From NCBI GenBank assembly GCA_000149265.1, contig CH003401.1:259969-323968 (forward strand): a stretch of DNA of 64,000 nt. Reading direction: 5' to 3'. Below are positions 1 through 9,944 of the stretch, in pieces; position 1 is the stretch's first letter, and every line of letters begins with the position of its first letter. The translations under genes were made by a program, and so were the position numbers. The DNA comes from Ciona savignyi. Taxonomy: Eukaryota; Chordata; Ascidiacea; Phlebobranchia; Cionidae. Under the pieces are notes generated by a model. That model was not told where the DNA came from. It did not search any database and worked only from the letters and a program-made list of their open reading frames with translations.

Positions 1-292
1 CTTCAGTTGTAATGGGTTCAGTTGTAAGGGGTTCAGTTGTAAGGGGTTTAGTTGTAAGGGGTTCAGTTGTAAGGGGTTCAGTTGTAAAGGGTTAACTTGT
101 AAGGGGTTCAGTAATTCAGTTGTAGGGTTTTAGTTGTAAGGGGTTCAGTTGTAAATGGGTTAAGATGTAAGGGGTTCAGTTGAAAGGGGTTTAGTTGTAA
201 ATTGGTTCAATTGAAAGGGGTTCAATTGTAAATTGGTTCAATTGAAAGGGGTTCAATTGTAAAGGGGTTTAGTTGTGAGTGGTTCAGTTGTC
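1..292. repeat. 15-bp minisatellite
   Basis: About 19 degenerate copies of a unit close to GGGGTTCAGTTGTAA run from the window edge to about 292. Late copies vary (AATTGGTTCAATTGAAA). The array ends at the stop codon of the lectin gene on the minus strand (284), so it forms that gene's 3' flank. It probably continues outside the window. Confidence 0.9.
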
Positions 293-2711
293 ATGGAACC
301 GTATTAACTCCCTTGGTTTTTCATACATAGTATTAAGGTCGAAGGGCATAACCTGTACCAGCACTTTCCCTTTCTGCGTCTGGAAGTCGTTAAGTCCAAC
401 TTTTGCGAAAATGCGAAATAGTAATCTTCGTTTAAAAAGACCCAACAATAAAAATCCAACAATAAACACTAAACTTGTGTAAAAAAGGTCAACAAAACGA
501 CTCAAGCTTGGGTTAGTAGCCATATATACATACACACCCTTGTGCCGGTAAACATATGTTCGGTTTTATTGCAGTAAGCGTATTCTGCTAGGTTATGAAA
601 AACAAACAAGCAAATGTGCACAGGCAGACAAATGTGTGCAGGCATAAAGTAATGGATACTACCTTTCTGACATATATATTTCCGCGTTCTGTTCCATACG
701 TCGTCGTACCACTTTCCCAATGTACTGTTGTACTTTTTACCGATGTTGGTAAAAGTATCAACAGGCACGATTGCCAGACCGTTGTTCTGAGCTTTATCGA
801 AATCGTTCGGTTCGTGGGTTAACCAGTTGGAAAATCCAGTTAAGTTGCAACCGGTAAGATAAACACTGTCGTGAGGGCATGGTAAAGCGCTACCGTCCTG
901 CCATTTCCAGTAAGTCCAGTTTGATTCCAGTGTCCCGCCAGCCCAGTAGCCCACGGAAAGCGAATTGTTGTCACTTTCCGCCAATGCACCATCTTCCCAA
1001 ATCCGTAGCTGATTTGTAATAACAATTTGTGTTTCGTTGTCCGGTATAATCACCAATGTAGCATTGTCTAACGCACATTCTTCCTTTGCAACGTCATAGG
1101 TAACTGTTGTCGAATTGTAGAATTTTAGCCAATGGCCGTTGTGCGTAATAGTTGCATCTGTGACGTAACAACATGTTGGTTAAAATGTGTTGACACGGTA
1201 CTGCACTTGTATCAATGTATATTTTTAATTTTTTTAACCGGGCTAGGTTTTGAACGCTTGGATGTGCACGTCACTAAGCCGGTGGTGTATAGAATTGGTA
1301 TACCGTATTTACTCGATTGTAAGCCGTGGCTTATAAAGTTTTTTCTTTCCATCATGTTTGTGGCTTAAATTCAAGGGCGGTTTACATTTTTTTGCTTAGC
1401 AATTTGTTGCTATCCGATACGGTATTTTGTGCTACATCATACGCAAATTGGGTACCAGTAACCAACCATACTTTAATTTTCGTGCTCATGCAGGTATGCT
1501 AAAACCGATACGGTATACGGTAGGTACCGATACAGTAAATGCGACTTACATTAAATTTTTAACACTATCATATGCGGCCTACAATTAAGGGCGGCTAACA
1601 ATCGAGTAAATACGGTATATGTATCCGCCGTATTACCAATTCTGCCACACGACTATAAACTTGCAACAAACGAGTGTTTAACATGTCCGATACATTACGT
1701 TGGCGTGGCCGAATGGTTATCGCGACCGAGACATACTTACATACAAAAAAAACGGTCTTACCAACGAACCTATTGGTTTCGAAACTAAGACCGGTAAAAA
1801 ACATGTTCAATACATATATCTATTCATTCTCTACAAAAAAAACACCTTAGAAACGAGTCCATCATAGGTTTAAACTGTGGACTTCTTATGCCTATGGATG
1901 GGTTGGGAATCGCACATTAAAGGATTTAGCCTACATTAAAGGGTTTGTATTACATTACATTAAATTAAACGGTTTGTATTACATTGTATTACATTAATAT
2001 TGAATTATTAAAGGATTTGTATTACATGTGTATTCAAGTATTAAAGGGTTTGTATAACATTACATTAAATGGTTTGTAAACGGTTATCGGGAAAAAAATA
2101 CTCTTATGTCCACAGTCTAGTTATCGGTTTTATCTAAAAATGAAAGTATTTCGCTTTGATATTTTTTGTTTGAATTTCTTTTGTTAAAATAAAATATATA
2201 TATAGACTTATATACACAAATCGACATTGTCATAAATCCGTTTTCAATTCAAATTAATCAATATTACAATGCTGTGTTGACACAACTTAAATATTGTAGA
2301 TTGTGGCCATAGTTTACCGATAGTTAATCTTATTTTTCATTTTATTGAAAAAACACTCAGAAAAAACTTAAAATTTAGATATACGGAAATATAGCAAACA
2401 ATTGAACGTAAAATAACAGAACAATGTAAAAGAGAAGCCAGGTGTAAAATTAGACGAGGGTAAAAACTACAACCGATTGTAAGATAGCATCAAAAATTTA
2501 AAAAAAACAGCCAATTGAAAATTACAGACAGACGTTAAAATACATACGAATGCGAAAAAAACAGTATAAAACATGTTGGAAGCTATACTGTCTTAGAAAT
2601 TCTTTAATGAACCACGATAAGAATTATGTACTTACCTTGCGAAAAGCCTGTATGCAAACATACTATCATAACCAGAACAGAGAACACCATACATTCTTCT
2701 TTATTCATCAT
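284..2711 (-). CDS. C-type lectin domain protein with signal peptide, three exons
   Basis: Exon 1 (2711-2636) encodes a hydrophobic signal peptide starting MMNKEEC and ends in a clean GTAAGT donor, phase 1. Exon 2 (1157-663) holds a C-type lectin-like domain: an early Cys in KEECALDNATL, a WTYWKWQDG stretch, an EPN sugar-site motif (HEPNDFD), then KWYDDVW and YICQK. Phases match across intron 1. The 3' end is uncertain. One acceptor near 468 gives a hydrophobic VFIVGFLLLGLF segment plus a basic tail ending at 284 (251 aa, possibly membrane-anchored, though that segment is short). Another acceptor near 591 gives a short Cys-containing tail ending at 502, which would make the protein secreted. 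EPN usually goes with mannose-type ligands; no ligand is shown here. Intron 1 contains a MITE and tRNA-like repeat debris. Confidence 0.7.
1301..1617. mobile_element. MITE with perfect 20-bp terminal inverted repeats
   Basis: TACCGTATTTACTCGATTGT at 1301-1320 is perfectly inverted at 1598-1617. The interior (about 280 bp) contains further TACCG/CGGTA repeats and no coding potential. It lies in intron 1 of the lectin gene. The superfamily is not determined; a TA target duplication is possible because both ends border TA. Confidence 0.75.
1914..2078. repeat. Degenerate tandem repeat
   Basis: Five or six diverged copies of a unit of roughly 30 bp around ATTAAAGGGTTTGTATTACATTAC lie in the lectin intron. 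The copies differ by indels. Confidence 0.6.
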
Positions 2712-2829
2712 GACAATTATCTAAACTAACTCATAAGTCGGTAATTGTAACATACCGACTACGTCTTAAAACAGTCACCATCGTAAAGAAGTGCACCTTC
2801 CTTCAAAGTGAAATTTAGTCGACTCTAAA
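2712..2829. promoter_or_regulatory. Putative bidirectional promoter interval
   Basis: Only 118 bp separate two opposing start codons, each of which opens a signal-peptide exon. The interval contains a perfect 8-bp inverted repeat, AGTCGGTA at 2736-2743 and TACCGACT at 2753-2760, 9 bp apart. That could be a dimeric factor site. No TATA box is evident. The promoter role is inferred from position only. Confidence 0.4.
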
Positions 2830-3852
2830 ATGAAAGTAGTTGTGGCAAGCATGATGTGTTTGAATTGGATTTTATATTTGTTTGCATGCTTTGTTTATCA
2901 TGCTTCAACAGGTTAAAATCGCGAACCGTGTGGTACTTTGGTAAAAATTAAACCTGTAAGCTATTTCTTGTTTTACGATTAGATTTATCGGGGTTTATAG
3001 CTTTTGTATACTCTCTATAAATAAACAAATTGTGAACGAGTTCTTATTATAACTCTGTGGTTTCCTAAATTCCCGGCTAATTTCGATAAGACCGTTAGGT
3101 AATCGCAATTAAAACTTAGGTACATAGGTAACCGCATTTAAAACTTGAATAATCACACTTGGGTAATTTCTCTAAGGCATGCATTGGCAATATTCAGTCG
3201 CGGACAGGGTCCGACCCGTGAAGGGATTTTGACCTGCCCGCAGACTGTATCTATAACCATACCCTGTAATTAAGATATTGAATACTATTAATGTAATAAT
3301 CCGGCCCACCAAGAACTTCATTTTCTTACACCTGGCCCGCCGACTAGAGAAGTTGCCCAGCCCTGCTCTAAGACGATAATTAGGCTTAATGCGGTAAGAC
3401 CGTTGGGTGACCGTGCTTAAATATGGGTAATCGCGATTTAAACTTAGGTACTTAGGTAATCGTACTTAAAACTTGGGTAATCACACTCGGGCAACTTCAT
3501 TAATCGCTCTTAGGCAAATAATTGTGCAGTTGCCATACAATAGATTGGTCATTAATTTGTCAGACTGAGTTGTAATTTCTACCAGCACTCCATATGGGCA
3601 GGAATAAACAGCAGAATAAGTTAGTGTTTGAATATCTTATATTGTATATACATAACTAATGCGCATCCAAGGTATAATTGTTTCATATATCATATACCTT
3701 TCTGTGTGCGCTATTTAGGAGGGCTGTCTTATCGTGGCTTAGAAATATTGCCCGACGAGTTAATCAATACTGCAAGATTTACTACAGGTCATTTTTTACT
3801 GGTTTACTGGAAAGAAAGACGTGTATTTAAAGAAAGAGACATTCATACATAA
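2830..3852 (+). CDS. Possible small secreted peptide gene, two exons
   Basis: Exon 1 (2830-2911) encodes a 27-residue signal-like segment (MKVVVASMM, then a long hydrophobic run) and ends ACAG|GTTAAA in phase 1. A phase-compatible exon at 3719-3852 follows a good pyrimidine tract and acceptor (CTATTTAG). It would add about 44 residues beginning GGLSYRGLEILPDEL, with a basic KERR site, and stop at 3852. The total is 71 aa. I recognise no family. The divergent start beside the lectin gene supports it; the weak donor and lack of homology argue against it. Confidence 0.35.
3070..3515. repeat. Direct repeat interrupted by hAT-type MITE
   Basis: Two diverged copies of a segment of about 90 bp, marked by AAAACTTAGGTAC and ACTTGGGTAATCACACT, occur at 3090-3175 and 3405-3515. 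Between them, at 3178-3372, is a MITE with hAT-like ends: GCATTGGCAA on the left and AGTTGCCCAGCCCTG on the right. Related copies lie at 6747-6893 and 13522-13712. Confidence 0.6.
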
Positions 3853-6740
3853 ACGAGTGTACTAAATCGCGTTTTCTTTTCTATTTATCTATATTACACT
3901 GTTGTCTTATTAAAATATATTGTGGCCCTAGCTTAGTTTACCTAATTTTTGTTTATCAATAGAACACATAACAAAACCCATAAAATGTTTTTCGGTGTGT
4001 TACGTAATCTAATGACGTCACATAAAAAAAACTCTAACCCCATCAACCCCATGATAATTCCGGCTCCGCTGGCTTATCATTAACCTGCAGAGCGGCCTTG
4101 TCGCCATATTTGGTTAATATTATTTATTAACTTTACGCGTTTAACGGGTTTAAGTATAACCCCTAGCATTTTTAATAAGTTTTCCTTGTCACACAGAAAA
4201 TACCCCTCATACCCAATAAAAAACTATACTTCTAAACTAGTAGGTGTGTATATGTGCTTTTCACATGTACACCCTTTTAAGTTTTATGGCTTACATACAA
4301 ATCTGTTTTTAATCAAAATTCAGTAGGGTTTTCCCCAGTTTTATTGTTTTCTTTTTATAGTCTTGTTCGAGCTACTTGCCTGAGCAAGCATGTCGTTACG
4401 AGCGAACGTCGAAGGTAAATAAACCAAAATATCAAATGTAACTTACGTGTGTGGTAAAAATAAGTTTCTTTCCATATTAAAAACCACCTGAATTTCGCCT
4501 GTCGGGATACAAATTGTCTTTGTTTTAAGTTCTGGCGTTTAAAGCGTCGAACATCTACCGTTGTAGGATCGAAACCAACATATGGCTAGTCAGCAGTTTC
4601 TTGCAACAAATGATTTACAATAAAGTATAGTTCTAAAAACCAGTCGGTGTACACGGGATAATCTGGCAGTTGCCTTATGGTAACACGCCTCGCGTTTATC
4701 AATGCACGGTAATAAATATGAATATAAACTGGTCAAAACCAAACGGAAATACGGTTTTTAACTTTCAGGCCAACAAAGTGTTGGGAAATGCGTTTTAAGG
4801 CAACTGCCAGATTATCCGTTTTAAGGCAACTGCCAGGTTCTTTCTGGCCAAAGTGTTGGGAAATGCGTTTTAACCTACAGCAAACTGTTAAGTGATACAG
4901 CAAGGAAATGTCAAGCTTTATAGCGAAAGTATTGGAAGCGAAGTCAAGATGTTACGTACAATCAATTATGGCGGAAATTAAACATTACCTTAAAACGTGT
5001 GCTTAAATAAACCTTGAGCGGTTTAAAGGCTCAAATGATGCTGGCTTTTTTGACACCAGTCGGGATTGGCGACAAACTATACTGCAATATTAAAGAAGTT
5101 TAAACTTCAAAAATGGCGCTAACAAATCGATAAGGAAGGTTTAAACTTAAAATAGCTATAGTCGAACGCGTTGCTCTAAAATGACAGTTTTTTCGAAATA
5201 AACAAGAAAATGGTTAGAACGCTTATTGCATTATGAGCTTAAACGCAACATCACGCAGTTAAACAATATTATCATTTAGTTGGATATTTACCGGAGCGTT
5301 GTCTGGGTAAATTAGGCAATATTTGACGCGGCGCCACAAACTGAAGATTTATTTATTTTATTTGCCAAAGAGTACAAACACTTTTTAAATTAAGATCATA
5401 CTTTTAGGGATCATTTCTATAGTGTGCATCTTGAAAACGTCATCAAATTATGACGAAACCTCAACTACGATGACGAGTTGTAGGGTTTCCTTCTGAGCAT
5501 GAAGTTTAGTTCACTGTATCTTCTGGTGCTATGAGCTATTAAGGATTGTTCTTTGATTTCCATTAGGAGATCTTAGAGGAAGGTATCTCCGGCTGAGTAG
5601 TTGAACTTTAATCAAACTTTAATTTTGCAATAGTAGGTTATGGTCTTCGCGTACATTGACTTTAGGCCGAAGGTACGGTGTAAGATGTGTTTAACGAGCA
5701 CTACCATATCAACCGGGGCTCCTACTCGGAGAGAACCTTATTTCAAGAACGATACCACAATCTGTTCGGTATCGGTTTCCTTTTAATGACAACAAATCTG
5801 TTTTATCTTTGTTCGGCTGCAGTGCGCGCTAGTTTAAAAAGATAATATTAATTTCCGAAAAAAAATTTTCGTCTTTAAAAGCGGCCGATACTGAACAGTT
5901 TGTGGTATCCAGGTATCGTCCTCAAAAAAAGAAAAAAGATTCTCTCCGATAGAGAGAATTCCCCATTTGATGCCACACAACTTTTACAAAACGTTGTGGC
6001 TAAACCAGCAATAATGCAGATTGTTTAAATTTCCTCACAGTTTTCAACAAGTTTTTATTTGCGTTTTTTCTACTTCACATCATAACACTAATTAATTTCG
6101 CTTAGCGTCGTCAAATTATTACGCAATAATGATAATGGTAGGGGCGCGGCATAATATGCCATTGAGCATAATGGCGTATTTACAATCGGGTTAAGAAGGA
6201 TAAGTTCACGGAAGACTGTTTCTCAACCCATCGTGTCTGGCAGTCGTGTGTGCTCCAGTTTACTATAGGAACTTTGCTGTAGGTTCGACATTCGTTTATT
6301 GGATTTACCAAATAAACAGCTGTAGCTTGAATGACTGACATCGCTGAGCTACGGACAGCGCAGTGAATGTAAGTGTCATCATGTAGGAATCACGTACATG
6401 TTTCTGTACGTCATTGTATTACTAGTCGTTGGCTAGTCGGTTGTGTTCTTGTGCAAGGCACTTAACGGACAATGGCTAAACCCAGCGGATTAATGGTTTT
6501 CAAGGTTGTTTTTAAACATAGCTTAGTTAAGAGATGTATTGATTTCCACCCATCTTGTTGAGATCAGTATGGCTCATGTTGCAATAAACATATCATTACA
6601 AATCCTGCCCCTGACGTTTATAACTGCACAGGTTCACATAGGCTTCTAAAGTACACGTGTCTCCGCGATAAAAAGTGTCTCTTTAATAAAAAGCGGTCAA
6701 ATAAATGGGGGACCGCTACGTGGTTCTCAATGCCACTACA
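3853..6740. other. Gene-poor stretch with fold-backs
   Basis: No convincing exon chain was found. An inverted repeat of about 20 bp, ATAATCTGGCAGTTGCC at about 4661 and GGCAACTGCCAGATTAT at about 4800, delimits a small fold-back. A larger fold-back lies at 5700-5965. One isolated splice-bounded open segment (about 4351-4412) has no partner exons. Confidence 0.5.
5700..5965. repeat. Imperfect 250-bp fold-back
   Basis: CTCGGAGAGAACC...GAACGATACCACAATCTGTTCGG on the left pairs, with mismatches, with CTGAACAGTTTGTGGTATCC...CGTCC...TCTCTCCGATAG on the right. It looks like an old MITE. No target duplication was recognised. Confidence 0.55.
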
Positions 6741-6746
6741 TCAGGC

Positions 6747-6893
6747 ATGGGCAACATTACAGCCCGTGCAAGGATTTTGACTGACCCGCAGAGTGTAATT
6801 AATATATTAAATACTATTCAAGTACTAATCCGCACCACCAAGTATATATTTTCCCACATCTGGCCCGTCGACTAGAGAAGTTACCCACCCCTG
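6747..6893 (+). mobile_element. hAT-type MITE copy
   Basis: It starts CAGGCATGGGCAAC and ends GTTACCCACCCCTG, so the ends are inverted. The internal text (CCGTGCAAGGATTTTGACTGACCCGCAG...) matches the copies at 3178 and 13522. Confidence 0.7.
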
Positions 6894-6959
6894 TACCCGT
6901 ATAGTCTTTTAATTGATATTCTGTCGAAAACGAGCAATTCCAGACTAAACCCCGTTCCT

Positions 6960-7197
6960 TACAATGTACTAAATGTAATGGGTTTGTTTTCACTTAACGG
7001 AAATTGCCCGAACTCAGCGGATTAATGGGTTCTACCAAATTGAAGGAACTTGTCTATCATTCATAACACACTACAATAAGTGCAATAGCTCCGGTAACCC
7101 GACGATGGGCGCTAGGTGATCTGACGATTGCCCGTGTGTAAACCCCCTTGGTTTCCCCATTCACGAGGATAAACATGAATATCCTATCCTATCCCTA
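6960..7197 (+). mobile_element. Composite SINE, 5'-truncated
   Basis: It carries the SINE body: GCGGATTAATGGGTTCTACC, AGCTCCGGTAACCCGACG, GATCTGACGATTGCCCGTGTG, and the tail GAGGATAAACATGAATATCCTATCC. The tRNA-like head is missing. Confidence 0.85.
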
Positions 7198-9944
7198 ATG
7201 TATAAAATGTAACAATTGGTTATTGTGACAATATAGATACTGAGAAAGATGATTTATAGTCAGTTAAAGCTTTAAATGTTCACGAAATAAAAGTAACTTA
7301 TTCCACAGCATTTTATGAACTACCGTAACATTAGGCCTACCGATGGCTCAAATAAAACGACACAAACTTCTATGTTATTTTAAAGTCAACGATATGGACA
7401 CCAGAGGGCATTGTCACTATTTTCCCTTGTGTGTGCTTTATAGGTACATAAGACGGGCCTTCAGTAGTGAAAATAGGCGTACCATAAGGTTCTTGACCGT
7501 ACTCTGACCTGAAAGATACAAAATTTTAGAACAAAAGCAATCGTCGAATTTCTTTTCATCGCCACAAGGCATTATGTATCACATTACCAACTCTGAAAGC
7601 GCTACATTTAACGATTACAGCCTTTCTTTGACCGTCAGAGCTATTGTACATTGTTGTAGATATCTTAATGCATTTATGCAGTTTAAAAAAAATAATACAC
7701 TAAGTTCACCAATGTCTGTTAAGTGTTCTCGGAGCCACTGGCGGGATCCGAACTAACGACCTTTTAACCTGTAAACGACATGAGAGAAATCCACGAAGTG
7801 AGCAATAAATAAGCTAGGCATTCGGGCTATATACGCTCTAATCTAAAATAACATCTCAAACCGTGTTGCATTAACATTGCGCGGGTAGCTCCGAAATGTG
7901 CCTAACGGCGCCGGTGCCCTTCTTGTTGGTACAGGACCTGTACTTTCAGTCGTATAACCATTTCCCGACTCTTTTTGACAGATCGGTTGTACGAAACTGG
8001 GACAATAAACATAAATAAAATGTTATTTGTGTGAGCTGTGTTTATTAAATGACAGTTATATAAAGAAATCAAGTAAGGGGTAAAAGTAAGTTAGAAACAT
8101 TATGCAACAGGGGTTTACATTATCCTTCTCCAAGGCCTGTTTCACGGACAGGCCGAAAGACAATTTTTACATAAATTGGCTAGCAAGCGTAGACGCACTA
8201 TAGTAAATGAAAAACCTTTCCATTATACTACCAGGGCTCGTGTGGTAACGGCTCTCCTGAAGCTATTCGTTTATAACACAATCTAGTTATCTGTGTTCTT
8301 GTACTTGACAATTAAGGACACTTTTTAATTCCACAACTGTTTAAAATATATTATTAACTACTGGATATACAGAATATACCTACGTTTCAAAAACTGTTGA
8401 TCCATTGCTACCGACCGTTTGACTGCCTTCGTTATCATCTATTACTCGTTGTAAAGTTATCGATTGGGACATAGTATCAGAAACTACCGTTTTTTATTTT
8501 ATATGACAGTTTTTAAGGATGCAACTGAATTTGAAACATTATGTGGTTAGTACGTCGCCTTTTAACTGAATGGTAGCAGTTTCAAAATGAGTCGATAACT
8601 AGTCGGCTGTGTTCTTGGGCAAAACACCAAGCCGGCATCGCCTTAACCCAGTGGAATAAAGCTTCTTCCAAACTAAAGAGAGGTCTTAATTATACATAAC
8701 ACACTGAAATAGCTCCGATAACAGACTGGTTGTCGCAAACTAATCTGACAATAACTAGAACACTTTCTTACACATTCACGAGGTAACCTAACTTTCAAGG
8801 GAATTAACAAAAATATTAACCTATCCTATTTTTATGTAACAAAAGCACGCAAGTTAAAGCTTTACAAACAAAACTACGTCACCATAAAACTGATTTCAAA
8901 AGAAATTCCAGTGTTGTATTACAGTTTTATCTTACATCTCGCAGCACAATAAAAAGAATGGATTATTTTTGTCTATTATTTGCTTGTCAATTCTAAGGCT
9001 ATGTTATGTACACATGATTTAATTTGAATATAATTCAAACCTTTGTTGGGTAGCTTTATCCATGAGTTATAGTGTAAGACACTGTGTAGCTGGCTACTAG
9101 CCCAATTGCCGGTACTGTTTAAATGTATAAAAAATAGCAAATTTCAATTAATTCGACACACAAAACACATAATTCTGCTGTACTACTTACATTTTAGTGT
9201 TTGTACGGCGTTGCCCAGTAATTCATTCCCAAGCGAGAAATGACTTTGTTTGGGCATAATTACGCCTATATGTCATTGTGAAATCACAGAATACACATAT
9301 CCACTTTCATACTGAACAACACACAACAAAAGGTTGCTGGTTAGCGTATCATTCGAAAACAAAGAGTAGTAAACCAAGGACGCGTGTTGTTGGCCCGGTA
9401 TTATAATTGTGGCGTGTTTTATTGATTTATAACTTTATTGATTGTTTGATAATTACACTAAAAGCTTAGGGTAAGCGTTATACATAGCCAAGCAGTGTGT
9501 GTCCATTCTCAAAGTTTACTTAAAAGGTGTAGCTATAGTAAAGCCAGCGCCAGTCAGATATGTATGAAACGCAGGTGAATTAAACCTTACTCAGCAACAG
9601 CAAATAAGTACAACTTATTTATAGCAGATCAAATATTTTCTTTAAAAGGATGCTGAAGTATAAATAGACCAGACCATAATTGTGGAGTACTTCTTAGACT
9701 TCATTTTGACTTGTAATTATGGGTAATTTTAGTGTAAATTGTTTATAATATAGAAAATAGTATTTTAATTATATACCTAATTAATACAGCGACAAAAAAT
9801 GAATAAATTGAACTAAAATACAGACAGATGCGGCGTGGGTATTATTTTTTAGCTCGACTCCTATAAAATTACATAAAATACTAGAGATATCCCTTAAAAA
9901 GATCCGGTGGCTTAGAAACTAAACTGGTTAGGGCAATACACCAG
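7198..9944. other. No gene recognised; one degraded SINE
   Basis: A diverged SINE with head and body lies at about 8550-8830 (+). It shows the box-like TAGTCGGCTGTGTTCTTGGG and the body GCTCCGATAACAGACTGG. A tRNA-like fragment (GATCCGAACTAACGACCTTTTAACC) is near 7745. The rest is AT-rich and shows no exon chain. Confidence 0.5.

Noticed and set aside
1..292. Possible CRISPR-like array
   Set aside because: Units are contiguous 15-bp degenerate repeats without unique spacers, in eukaryotic DNA; it is a minisatellite.
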